From the NCBI RefSeq assembly GCF_014656295.1, contig NZ_BNCD01000025.1:1-64000 (forward strand): DNA of 64,000 bases, given 5' to 3'. The stretch comes from Streptomyces sulfonofaciens. GTDB taxonomy: Bacteria > Actinomycetota > Actinomycetes > Streptomycetales > Streptomycetaceae. Below the pieces are notes generated by a model that worked only from the letters and a program-made list of their open reading frames with translations, searched no databases and was not told where the DNA came from. Shown piece by piece: positions 8,042 through 16,198 of the stretch (within the stretch, counting starts at the first letter, position 1; every line of letters begins with the position of its first letter). The position numbers and the translations under genes are program-made.

Positions 8042-10143
8042 TTCAGGGCCTCGCTTCCGCGGTCGGGCAGGCCGTCCGTGCGGCCCGCGGGGGGTACGGG
8101 CACCGGCAGCTCGACCGCCGGACGGTGGCAGGCCACGGCATGCGCGGCCGTGCCGTCGGCGGGGCCGGCGCGCAGGTCGGGCGCGGTGGTGCGGCAGACC
8201 TCGCCGGCCAGGGGGCAGCGGTCGGCGAACCGGCAGCCGGCGGGGAAGTCCGCCGGGGACGGCACGACGCCGCGGATCTGGGTCATCCGCTCCGCCGCCG
8301 ACTCCAGCGAGAGCACGGAGCCCAGCAGACCGCGCGTGTAGTGGTGGGCCGGCGCCTCGACCAGGGCAGCGGTCACCGCGCTCTCCACGATCTGCCCGCC
8401 GTACATCACCACGATCCGGTCCGTCACGTCCGCGACCAGCGCAAGGTCGTGCGAGACCAGGACCAGTGCGAAGCCCAGCTCTGCACGGAGCCGCAGCAGC
8501 AGCTCGATGACCTGCGCCTGCACGGTGACGTCCAGCGCGGTGGTGGGCTCGTCGGCGACGATCAGCTTGGGGCTGCGGGACAGCGCCATCGCGATCAGCA
8601 CCCGCTGCCGCTGTCCGCCGGACAGCTCGTGCGGGTAGCTGCGCAGCGTGCGGTCCGGGTCGAGGCCCACCAACTGCAGCAGTTCTCCGGCGCCGCGCCC
8701 GCCGCCCCTGCGGACCAACTGCTTCAGTTGTGCCCGCACGGTCATCGCCGGGTTCAGCGACGACAGCGCGTCCTGGTAGACCATCGCCATGTCGTGGCCG
8801 AGCAGCCGGCGCCGGGCGCTCATCCGCATCCCGGTCAGCTCCTTGCCGTCGAAGACGATCCGGCCGCCGATCCTGGCGCCCGCGGGGGCGAGGCCCATCA
8901 CCGTGAGCGCGGTCAGCGACTTGCCGCAGCCGGACTCGCCGACCAGGCCGAGCACCTCACCGGGACGGACCTCGAAGCTGATGCCGTCCACGATGTCGAC
9001 ACCGCGGTGGCGCTGTGCGAAGCCGATGGTGAGGCCCTTGACCCGCAGCACGGGCTCACCCGCGGGCAGCGGTCTGGCCCGTTCCCGCAGCCGGACCCCG
9101 GCCTCGGTGAGGGCGGGCAGTTCGGTGACCGTCCCGGTGCCGGGCCGTGCCGTCTCCAGCGCGTCGACGGTGTCCGCGTCCGCGTCTGTGTCTGCTTTTG
9201 TGCCGGTGCCGTCCGTCGCCCCGCGGCGCTCCGCGGGCGCCGCCCAGGCGTCGGAGACCCCTTCGGACAGGACGTTCAGCGCCAGCACGGTGACGAGCAT
9301 CAGCAGACCGGGGAAGACGGTGGCCCACCAGCCCCCGGTGAGCACCATGTTCTTGCCGTCCGCGATGACGCTGCCCCAGGAGGGGTCCGGCGGCCGGACG
9401 CCCGCGCCGATGAAGGACAGCGACGCCTCGAAGACGATCGCCTCCGCGACCTGCACCGTGCAGTAGACGAGCACCGGCGCCGCGCAGTTGACGGCGACGT
9501 GACGGACGATGATGTGCGGGGTCCTGGCGCCGATCACCCGCTCGGCGACGACGTAGTCCTCCTCGTACTGGGCGAGGACGTTGCCCCGCACCACGCGTGC
9601 GATGGGCGGGGTGAAGAGGAAGGCGAGCGCCCCGATCAGGACCGGGATGCCGCCGCCGAAGACGGTGACCAGGACCGCGGCGAGTGCGATGCCGGGGAAG
9701 GCCATGACGATGTCGAGCAGGCGCATCAGCGTCTCGTCGACCGCCTTGCGCGAGGTCGCCGCCAACGCCCCCAGCACGGCGCCGGCCAGCAGCGCGAGCA
9801 GCGTCGAACCGAGCCCGATCGCCAGCGACCAGCGCGCCCCGTACATCAGCCTGCTGAGGATGTCCCGGCCCAGGCTGTCCTGCCCCAGCCAGTGCCGCCC
9901 CGACGGCCCGCCGCCGCCCAGCAGGGGCGCCTGGTCCAGCGGGTCGTGCGGCGCGAGTACCGGCGCGAGGAGTGCCATCAGCACCACCAGCACGACGGCC
10001 GCGAGGGAGATCCGGGACGGCACGGACAGCCGGCGCAGCGCCAGGAGCCGCAGCACCGCCCGCATCCTGGGCCGGCGGGGCGCACGGGGCGCACGGGACG
10101 TCCTGGAAGAGGAGGCCGGCGCCCCCGTCACCTGCTCGGTCAT
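8038..10143 (-). CDS. Fused ABC permease (DppC-like) and ATPase (DppD-like)
   Basis: One 701-residue chain combines two usually separate subunits. Residues about 1-310 form a DppC-type permease: an N-terminal helix, GRDILSRLMYGAR, five further membrane segments and the EAA-type loop. A linker rich in T, D and A follows, then an ATPase domain (about 355-660): Walker A GESGCGKSL, signature LSGGQRQRV, Walker B LIVADEPTTALD and the C-terminal CRFADRCPLAGEVC cluster. The start at 10143 has GAGGAG upstream and overlaps the stop of the first permease. An upstream-open frame of more than 1000 codons is a read-through artefact. The sialate importer of Corynebacterium glutamicum has, as I recall, a similar fusion. 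Confidence 0.85.
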   Translation of the reverse strand: MTEQVTGAPASSSRTSRAPRAPRRPRMRAVLRLLALRRLSVPSRISLAAVVLVVLMALLAPVLAPHDPLDQAPLLGGGGPSGRHWLGQDSLGRDILSRLMYGARWSLAIGLGSTLLALLAGAVLGALAATSRKAVDETLMRLLDIVMAFPGIALAAVLVTVFGGGIPVLIGALAFLFTPPIARVVRGNVLAQYEEDYVVAERVIGARTPHIIVRHVAVNCAAPVLVYCTVQVAEAIVFEASLSFIGAGVRPPDPSWGSVIADGKNMVLTGGWWATVFPGLLMLVTVLALNVLSEGVSDAWAAPAERRGATDGTGTKADTDADADTVDALETARPGTGTVTELPALTEAGVRLRERARPLPAGEPVLRVKGLTIGFAQRHRGVDIVDGISFEVRPGEVLGLVGESGCGKSLTALTVMGLAPAGARIGGRIVFDGKELTGMRMSARRRLLGHDMAMVYQDALSSLNPAMTVRAQLKQLVRRGGGRGAGELLQLVGLDPDRTLRSYPHELSGGQRQRVLIAMALSRSPKLIVADEPTTALDVTVQAQVIELLLRLRAELGFALVLVSHDLALVADVTDRIVVMYGGQIVESAVTAALVEAPAHHYTRGLLGSVLSLESAAERMTQIRGVVPSPADFPAGCRFADRCPLAGEVCRTTAPDLRAGPADGTAAHAVACHRPAVELPVPVPPAGRTDGLPDRGSEALK

Positions 10144-11102
10144 CGGGCGGCACTCCTCAGACGCGGGTTGACCAGGAGATAGAGGATGTCGATGACCAGG
10201 TTGACGATCACGAACCCGACGGCCGTGGTGAGCACCACGCCCTGCACCACCGCCGGGTCGCCGTTCTTCACCGCGTCGATCATCAGCTTGCCCATGCCGG
10301 GCAGTGCGAAGATCGTCTCGGTGACCACGGCACCGCCCAGCAGGTACCCGACCCGCAGGCCCAGCACGGTCAGCGGATTGATCAGGGCGTTGCGCAGCAC
10401 GTTGCGGCCGACCACCACGACCGGCGGCAGGCCGCTGCCGATCGCGGTGCGCACATAGTCCTTGTCCAGCTCCTCCACGACGGCGGTGCGCACGATCCGG
10501 GTGAGCTGGGCGGCGATGGGCAGCGACAGCGAGAAGGCGGGCAGCGTCATGGTCTCCAGCCAGCCCGTGAACGAGTCCGCCGGGTTGATGTAGCCGCCGG
10601 AGGGGAACCATCCCGCGTTCACGGCCAGGTACTGGATCATCAGCAGCGCCAGCCAGAAGCCGGGCGCCGCGACGCCGGTCAGGGAGACCACCCGGATGAT
10701 CTGGTCGGCCGCCCGGTCGCGGTGGATGGCGGCGGTGACCCCGAGCAGCAGCGCCAGCACCACCGCGATGACCAGGCCCAGCAGGGTGAGTTGCAGGGTC
10801 AGCGGCAGGGCGGTGGCGACCTGCTGGGTCACCGGGGCGCGGTTGAGCACGCTGATGCCCATGTCGCCGCGGAGCAGGTCGCCCACGAAGTGCACGTAGC
10901 GCAGCGGCAGCGGATCGAGCAGGCCGTTGTCCAGGCGGAACCGGTGCAACTGCTCCGGAGTCGGGTTGGCGCCCTGGAAGTAGGCGGACGCCGGGTCGCT
11001 GTCCGAGAACCGCATGATGACGAAGACGAACAGCACGATGCCGAGCAGCAGCGGGACGAGCAGGGCGATGCGGCGGGCCAGGATCCTGGCGATCGCGAGC
11101 AC
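10140..11102 (-). CDS. ABC transporter permease (DppB-like)
   Basis: A 320-residue integral membrane protein with six predicted helices. The first runs through RRIALLVPLLLGIVLFVFVI, followed by the periplasmic-type loop (SDSDPASAYF...) typical of DppB. The EAA-like cytoplasmic loop (VVVVGRNVLRNALINPLTVLG) contacts the ATPases. A CTCCTAGG complement gives AGGAG just before the start. The stop overlaps the start of the fusion gene (ATGA). Confidence 0.9.
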   Translation of the reverse strand: MLAIARILARRIALLVPLLLGIVLFVFVIMRFSDSDPASAYFQGANPTPEQLHRFRLDNGLLDPLPLRYVHFVGDLLRGDMGISVLNRAPVTQQVATALPLTLQLTLLGLVIAVVLALLLGVTAAIHRDRAADQIIRVVSLTGVAAPGFWLALLMIQYLAVNAGWFPSGGYINPADSFTGWLETMTLPAFSLSLPIAAQLTRIVRTAVVEELDKDYVRTAIGSGLPPVVVVGRNVLRNALINPLTVLGLRVGYLLGGAVVTETIFALPGMGKLMIDAVKNGDPAVVQGVVLTTAVGFVIVNLVIDILYLLVNPRLRSAAR

Positions 11103-11149
11103 GGGTGGCTCCTAGGAACAAAGGGGCAGGCAGGGCGGGCGGGCCGCGG

Positions 11150-11189
11150 CGGGGTGGCGGGGGCCGCCGCCCCGGGCCGGGGCCCGGCC
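11150..11189 (-). promoter_or_regulatory. Intra-operon hairpins between receptor and permease genes
   Basis: Two GC stems: 11150-11160 with 11164-11174 (11 bp, one G-T pair), and a near-palindrome at 11175-11189. In ABC operons such stems after the receptor gene often let the receptor be made in excess of the membrane subunits. The role here is inferred from position. Confidence 0.4.
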
Positions 11190-11193
11190 GGGG

Positions 11194-12822
11194 TCAGCCC
11201 TTGGCGGGCTCGGCCTTGAGGAGGTTGACGCCGGGGTACGGCTGCGCCCGCACACCGGTGATCCTCCGCGGGTCCCAGGCGGTGATCAGCTCGGTGTGGA
11301 CGACGGGGTATATCACCGCGTTCTCGGCGACGATGTCGATGTAGTCCTGCGTCATCCGCTTCTTGCGCTCCGGGTCGGGCTCGCGTGTGGCCCGGTCCAT
11401 GAGCGTGAACAGGTGCCTGGCGGTGGGGTCGTCCTGCCAGCGGGCGTACCCCATCCAGGTGTTCTGCGGCCCGTAGTTGTAGTGCATGATCAGGTCCGCG
11501 TCGATGCCGAACTGGTTCGGGTTCGAGGCGGAGGCGACGACCTGGAAGTCCTTCCTCTGGTCGAGCTTGCTGAAGACGGCCGAGGTCTCCTGCGGGGTGA
11601 GCGTGGTCCTGACGCCGATCGCGTCCCAGGACGCCTTGATGGTCGGCAGGCAGTCCACGATCCAGCTCACGTTCCCGGCCAGCAGGTTCACGGACAGGTC
11701 CTTGACGCCGGCCTCATCGAGGAGCTTCCTGGCCCTGGCCGGGTCGTGGCGGTAGACGGTCGCGGCCTCGCGGTAGGACGGGTTGCCGGTGTCCAGGAAC
11801 GAGGACGCGGCCTTGCCATGGCCCCGCAGGCCCGCCTGGATCAGCTTCTGCGTGTCGATCGCGTAGAACAGGGCCTGGCGCACCCGGACGTCGCCGAACG
11901 GTTCGCGGGCGGTGTTGAAGAGCAGGAACAGGTGGTTCATGCCCGCGCCGCCCCGGACGGTCAGGCCGCCCTTCTCCAACTGCCGGATGTTGGCGTACGG
12001 GATGTTGTCGGCGATCTGGGCGCCGGCGTTCGCGCCGGAGATCTTGGCGACCCGGGGCGCGGCGTCCACGATGGACAGCCAGTTCATCGTCTTGAAGAGG
12101 GGCCTGCGCGGGCCGTTGTAGTCCTCGAACGCCGCGAAGGTGGTGTTCGACTTCGGGTGGTGCGCGGTCTGCCGGTAGGGGCCGGAGCCGACGGCCTTGC
12201 CGCCGTCCGCGGCCTCCCAGCCGCCCGGCCTGCCGAACACGTGCTTCGGCATGATCTTCGCCAGTGTGAGCCGCGGTGCGCCCTCCGGGAACGGGAACCT
12301 CAGCACCAGCTCCACCGTCCTGTCGTCGACCTTGCGCACCTCCTTCAGCCACGGCTCGATGAACCCGGTGGCCAGCAGGGCGGTGCCGGGGCGCAGGATC
12401 CGGTCGAAGGTGAACAGCACGTCGTCCACGGTGACCGGCCGGCCGTCGTGCCACCTGGCTCCCGAGCGCAGGGTGAAGCGCCAGGTCGTGGCCTTCAGGT
12501 CGGTGGGCACCTCGGTCGCGAGCGCCGCGTACGGCTCGCGGGTGATCGGGTCGGTGTCGAGCAGGCCCTCGTAGATGTGGTGGTTGGCCGCCATCGTGAA
12601 CGCGGACGCGGTCCTGGTGGGGTCCCAGCTCTGGTCGTTGCCGTACCCGATGACCGCGGTCAGCGAGTCGGAGCCGCCCCCGCCGCCGGTGTCGTTGGTG
12701 GACTCCGGACCGGCGGAGCAGGCGGAGAGGGAGGTGGTGAGGGCGGTCGCCGCGCTCAGCGCACCGGTGTACTTGAGGAGGGACCGGCGGTGCAGCGCCG
12801 GTTGCGGGGTCGCGTCGCTCAC
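11194..12822 (-). CDS. ABC transporter substrate-binding lipoprotein (SBP_bac_5), sialic acid import
   Basis: A 542-residue extracellular receptor. The N-terminus has a twin arginine (RRSLLKYTG) followed by a hydrophobic segment and a lipobox LSAC at about residues 31-34, so it is a lipoprotein, probably Tat-exported. The mature part has the family-5 signatures WRFTLRSGARWHDGRPVTVDD and FYAIDTQKLIQ. The GTG at 12822 was chosen for its GGAGG site; the longer open frame runs back through the operator region. It is the first gene of the operon receptor - permease - fusion - ATPase - nanA. Family 5 covers dipeptides, nickel and sugars; the sialate assignment comes from context. Confidence 0.87.
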   Translation of the reverse strand: MSDATPQPALHRRSLLKYTGALSAATALTTSLSACSAGPESTNDTGGGGGSDSLTAVIGYGNDQSWDPTRTASAFTMAANHHIYEGLLDTDPITREPYAALATEVPTDLKATTWRFTLRSGARWHDGRPVTVDDVLFTFDRILRPGTALLATGFIEPWLKEVRKVDDRTVELVLRFPFPEGAPRLTLAKIMPKHVFGRPGGWEAADGGKAVGSGPYRQTAHHPKSNTTFAAFEDYNGPRRPLFKTMNWLSIVDAAPRVAKISGANAGAQIADNIPYANIRQLEKGGLTVRGGAGMNHLFLLFNTAREPFGDVRVRQALFYAIDTQKLIQAGLRGHGKAASSFLDTGNPSYREAATVYRHDPARARKLLDEAGVKDLSVNLLAGNVSWIVDCLPTIKASWDAIGVRTTLTPQETSAVFSKLDQRKDFQVVASASNPNQFGIDADLIMHYNYGPQNTWMGYARWQDDPTARHLFTLMDRATREPDPERKKRMTQDYIDIVAENAVIYPVVHTELITAWDPRRITGVRAQPYPGVNLLKAEPAKG

Positions 12823-12885
12823 AGTGCCTCCATGGGAGATCCCTCGGAAGATGCTGAACGTCCCGGTTGCCCGGGCCCGGAGATA

Positions 12886-12899
12886 GGACGTCCTACGTC
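12886..12899. promoter_or_regulatory. Putative GntR/NanR operator at importer promoter
   Basis: GGACGTCCTACGTC, with the inner palindrome TAGGACGTCCTA at 12884-12895. It matches the sialidase operator at 13 of 14 positions, 63 bases before the receptor gene start in the divergent promoter region. Confidence 0.65.
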
Positions 12900-12983
12900 T
12901 TCGCGGACCATAAGTCGGGGCCGGTGGGCGGTCAAGGGGGCGTGCACGGATCGCGTGCGGCCCTGATCGACCGCGCGGACGAC

Positions 12984-13004
12984 ATGGGACGTGGGATGTC
13001 CCAC
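12984..13004. promoter_or_regulatory. Putative autoregulatory operator of the GntR gene
   Basis: An ATGGGACGTGGGATGTCCCA inverted repeat ending about 18 bases before the chosen start of the regulator. Its reverse complement matches the sialidase site at 17 of 18 positions. Its place over the likely transcription start suggests autorepression. Confidence 0.7.
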
Positions 13005-13021
13005 GGCGTACGATGGGGCGC

Positions 13022-13774
13022 ATGTCTGAGGAGCCCAGGACTTCGAGGGTGCACCCGGCCCCGCGGTCCTCCCGCAGGTGGCGGGTGAACAGCCAGATCC
13101 AGCGCGAGGTCACCCAACTGATCCTGGACCGGAAGCTGAAGCCCGGCGCGCCGCTGCCCACCGAGACGGAGCTGATGGAGGACCTCGGTGTCAGCCGCAA
13201 CTCGGTGCGCGAGGCGCTCAAGGCCCTCCAGGCCCTGGACATCGTCGAGATCCGGCACGGCTACGGCACCTACGTGGGCCAGGCGTCCCTGACCCCCCTC
13301 GTCGACGGGCTCACCTTCCGCACCCTGTCCCTGCTCGGCGACGACGCCCACGCGCTCGGTGAGATCCTCCAGGTCCGCGAGGTGCTGGAGGAGGGGCTGA
13401 TACGTCGGATCGCCCCCTCCCTCACCGAGCGGGACCTGGACGCCCTGGAGGAGATCGTGGTCCGGATGGAGGCCGCCGGGCGGGAGAACCAGCCCTTTCC
13501 CGAGCTCGACCGCGAGTTCCACGAACGCCTCTACCGCGCCCTCGGCAACGAGCTCGTGCCCCAACTGCTCGGCGCGTTCTGGAACGTCTTCCACCGGGTG
13601 GCCGGCGTCCGGGGGTGGACCGAGGACCCGGCGCCCGAGGTCACCGTCCGCCGCCACCGCGACATCCTCACCGCGCTGCGTGCACGTGACGTGGAGGGCG
13701 CGCAGCGTGCCATGGCCGATCACTTCCGCGGCATCGAGGCGCGGGCGGCGCAGGAGACCCACGGGGTGCAGTGA
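13022..13774 (+). CDS. nanR: FadR-family GntR regulator, likely sialic acid repressor (NanR-type)
   Basis: 250 residues. A winged helix-turn-helix (about 20-85) contains LPTETELMEDLGVSRNSVRE and the wing RHGYGTYV. The all-helical FCD ligand domain shows the metal-ligand pattern Asp in ELDREFHERLY, His in VRRHRDIL and His in ADHFRG. An in-frame ATG three codons earlier (13013) is an equal alternative start. Divergent from the importer operon with two operators between them. By analogy with FadR-type NanR proteins it would release DNA when it binds a sialic acid or a ManNAc-derived ligand; the ligand is inferred. Confidence 0.85.
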   Translation: MSEEPRTSRVHPAPRSSRRWRVNSQIQREVTQLILDRKLKPGAPLPTETELMEDLGVSRNSVREALKALQALDIVEIRHGYGTYVGQASLTPLVDGLTFRTLSLLGDDAHALGEILQVREVLEEGLIRRIAPSLTERDLDALEEIVVRMEAAGRENQPFPELDREFHERLYRALGNELVPQLLGAFWNVFHRVAGVRGWTEDPAPEVTVRRHRDILTALRARDVEGAQRAMADHFRGIEARAAQETHGVQ

Positions 13775-13864
13775 CCCCCGCCGTGCGCCTGCGCCCATGT
13801 CGCCTGCGCCCGGGCCCCGTCCACCAGGGTCACGAGTCGCACGCTCGTGATGACTGCCGCGGAG

Positions 13865-13879
13865 CGTGAAGCGTTCACG
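13865..13879. promoter_or_regulatory. 15-bp inverted repeat upstream of the microprotein gene
   Basis: CGTGAAGCGTTCACG is perfectly palindromic around a 3-base centre, about 110 bases before the microprotein start. It may be an operator; no regulator is assigned. A second symmetric stretch (ACACT/AGTGT at about 13943-13955) lies closer to the start. Confidence 0.35.
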
Positions 13880-13986
13880 TTGTCGCACTGGTGACACTCG
13901 GGTCGACCGGGCGGGGAAGTGACGGGACCACGCCCGACTCCGACACTACAAGTGTCCGCGTGAGTACTTGTGCGACAGGAGGGGAC

Positions 13987-14052
13987 GTGAGGCAGCGTTT
14001 CCTGGTGGCTGTGGCTGTGGCTGTGGCTGTGGCTGTGGCTGTGGGCTGGTGA
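13987..14052 (+). CDS. Hydrophobic (VA)n microprotein
   Basis: A 21-residue frame reading MRQRFL(VA)6VGW. It starts at a GTG preceded by a perfect AGGAGG (13977-13982) and is followed directly by a strong terminator with a T-tract. The (GTGGCT)6 microsatellite at 14005-14040 encodes six Val-Ala pairs. Basic N-terminus, hydrophobic core and Trp end suggest a single short membrane-inserting helix. It has its own palindrome-containing upstream region. It could be a membrane peptide, a toxin-like peptide or a leader. No family is recognised. Translation is inferred from the ribosome site. Confidence 0.55.
   Translation: MRQRFLVAVAVAVAVAVAVGW
14005..14040 (+). repeat. Hexanucleotide microsatellite (GTGGCT)6
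   Basis: Six perfect copies of GTGGCT in the microprotein frame, plus one more GTG. Slippage would add or remove Val-Ala pairs without shifting the frame. Confidence 0.95.
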
Positions 14053-14089
14053 GGGGCCGCCCGACCGACCAGCCGGGCGGCCCCTTTTT
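14053..14089 (+). terminator. Strong intrinsic terminator with T-tract
   Basis: A perfect 10-bp stem GGGGCCGCCC / GGGCGGCCCC, a 12-base loop and five T residues. It starts directly after the microprotein stop codon. Confidence 0.85.
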
Positions 14090-14293
14090 CACGCACCATC
14101 ACCCTCGCTCAGGGTGGTGCAACAGTGACAGGGGTGGCCGGGTCCGGGAGGCTGTCACTCGTCCCCCCGCGCCCCTGTCGGGCACTGCGCCTCCGGCATC
14201 CCTTCGGGGGCCGCGCCTCCGGCACCCCTTCGGGTCCGCCGTCGTCCCCGCTGCCGGGGCGCAGCCCCGGGGCCCCCTCCCGGAAGGAGCTGT

Positions 14294-16198
14294 ATGACCG
14301 CCCCGCGCCACCCGGCCGTGCCGTCCCGCCTCGCTCATCTCTACGACAGGCTCCGCTCGCCCGGCTACGGGGGCGACTACAACCCCGAGCAGTGGGGCCC
14401 GGACGTGCACGCCGAGGACATCCGGCTGATGCGGGAGGCCGGCGTCAGCCTCGTCACCCTCGGCATCTTCGCCTGGGCCCGGTCCGAACCGGCTCCCGGC
14501 GCCTACGACTTCGGCTGGCTCGACGTCCACATGGACCGCCTCGCCGACGCCGGGATCGCCGTCAGCCTCGCCACCATGACGGCCTCACCGCCCCCGTGGC
14601 TGCCCGCCCGGCACCCCGAGACGCTGCCGGTGCTGGAGGACGGCACCACCCTGTACCCCGGCGCACGCCAGCACTGGTGTCCGTCCAGCCCCGTGCACCG
14701 CGAGCACGCCACGCGCCTGGTGGGCGAGCTGGCCGGGCACTACGCGGACCACCCGGCACTCGCGCTGTGGCACATCGGCAACGAGTTCGGCTGCCATCCC
14801 GCACGGCACTGCCACTGCCCCGTCTCCACCCTGGCCTTCCGCCGCTGGCTGCGTGCGCGCTACGGGACCGTCGACGCCCTCAACGAAGCCTGGTCCACCG
14901 ACTTCTGGTCGCAGCGCTACACCGACTTCGACCAGATCCTCACCCCGCGCACCGCCCCGTCCTTCCGCAACCCCGGCCAGCGGCTCGACTACCAGCGGTT
15001 CTCCTCCGACGAACTGCTGGCCTGCTACCTGGCGGAACGGGAGGTACTGGACCGGCTCACCCCGCACGTCCCGGTCACCACCAACTTCGTCCCCGTGGCG
15101 AAGACCCTGGACCTCTTCTCCTGGGCCCCGCACCTGGACGTCATCTCGTACGACTCCTACCCCGACCCGCACGATCCGGCCGCCTTCCAGCGCACCGCGT
15201 TCAGCTTCGACGTGATGCGCGGCCTGCGCGCGGGCCAGCCCTGGCTGCTGCTCGAACAGGCCCCGGGCGCCGTCAACTGGCGCCGCCGCAACGGCCGCAA
15301 GCCACCGGGACGGATGCGCCTGGAGAGCTGGCAGGCGGTCGCGCACGGCGCGGACGCCGTGCTGTTCTTCCAGTGGCGCGCCTCGCGCGGCGGCGCGGAG
15401 AAGTTCCACTCGGCGATGGTGCCGCACGGTGGTCCCGGCACCCGGATCTTCCGCGATGTCGCGGCCCTGGGCGCGGAGCTCGCCGCCCACCCGGACCTGC
15501 TCGGTTCCGTTCCGCGGCGCGCCGACACCGCCCTCCTGCTGGACTGGCCGAACTGGTGGGCCCTGGAACTGGACGCCCACCCGGCCGACCTCGGCCTCCT
15601 GGACACCGCGCTCGCCCACCACAGGCCGTTCCACGACGCATCCGTGGCCACCGACGTCGTCCCGGTGACCGCCGACCTCACCGACTACAGACTGCTGGTG
15701 GTGCCCAACCTCTACTCGGTGAGCACCGCGACGGCCCGGCGCCTGACGGAGTACGTGCGGGCCGGGGGCACCCTCGTGATGTCCTTCTTCTCCGGCATCA
15801 CGGACGAGCACGACCGGGTCCACCTGGGCGGCTACCCGGCGCCCTTCCGCGAGCTGCTGGGCATCGAGGTGGAGGAGTTCGACCCCGGTCCCGACGGCTC
15901 CTGGGCGGAGGAGATCCGCCTGGCGGGCGCCGAGGCGGTCGAGACCTCGGGCGCGGGCACTCCCGCGGTGACCCGGCACGTGCTCGGCGCCGGGGTGGCC
16001 TGGTACCTGGGGATTCGCCTCGGCCCCGCGGCCATGCGGACGCTGATGGACCGGGTGCGCGCGGAGGCCGGTGTCGAGCCCGTCCTCCCGGACCTCCCGG
16101 ACGGCACCTACGCCCGCACCCGCGTCACCGCGGACGGCACCCCGGTCCACATCCTGTTGACCGAGCGGACGGGGGAGGTGGCGGTACGGCGGGGCTGA
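14294..16198 (+). CDS. GH42 beta-galactosidase
   Basis: 634 residues. The catalytic TIM barrel carries the acid/base Glu164 in ALWHIGNEFGC and the nucleophile Glu321 in WLLLEQAPG. The cysteine cluster of zinc-binding GH42 enzymes is present (C129 in HWCP; C167, C173 and C175 in GCHPARHCHC). A trimerisation domain follows (about 400-590) and the beta C-terminal domain is short. AAGGAG at 14283-14288 fixes the start. No signal peptide, so probably cytoplasmic. It sits just beyond the sialidase regulon and could act on galactosides exposed by desialylation, but no shared operator was found. Confidence 0.93.
   Translation: MTAPRHPAVPSRLAHLYDRLRSPGYGGDYNPEQWGPDVHAEDIRLMREAGVSLVTLGIFAWARSEPAPGAYDFGWLDVHMDRLADAGIAVSLATMTASPPPWLPARHPETLPVLEDGTTLYPGARQHWCPSSPVHREHATRLVGELAGHYADHPALALWHIGNEFGCHPARHCHCPVSTLAFRRWLRARYGTVDALNEAWSTDFWSQRYTDFDQILTPRTAPSFRNPGQRLDYQRFSSDELLACYLAEREVLDRLTPHVPVTTNFVPVAKTLDLFSWAPHLDVISYDSYPDPHDPAAFQRTAFSFDVMRGLRAGQPWLLLEQAPGAVNWRRRNGRKPPGRMRLESWQAVAHGADAVLFFQWRASRGGAEKFHSAMVPHGGPGTRIFRDVAALGAELAAHPDLLGSVPRRADTALLLDWPNWWALELDAHPADLGLLDTALAHHRPFHDASVATDVVPVTADLTDYRLLVVPNLYSVSTATARRLTEYVRAGGTLVMSFFSGITDEHDRVHLGGYPAPFRELLGIEVEEFDPGPDGSWAEEIRLAGAEAVETSGAGTPAVTRHVLGAGVAWYLGIRLGPAAMRTLMDRVRAEAGVEPVLPDLPDGTYARTRVTADGTPVHILLTERTGEVAVRRG

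Noticed and set aside
8038..11121. A single 1027-codon open frame covering permease and fusion genes
   Set aside because: The part before 10143 is out of frame with the real DppB-like permease and has no similarity; the ATGA overlap and GAGGAG site place the start at 10143.
14005..14040. (GTGGCT)6 as a sequencing or assembly artefact only
   Set aside because: It stays in frame between a perfect ribosome site and an intrinsic terminator, so a real microprotein is more likely than chance, although repeat number may be miscounted.
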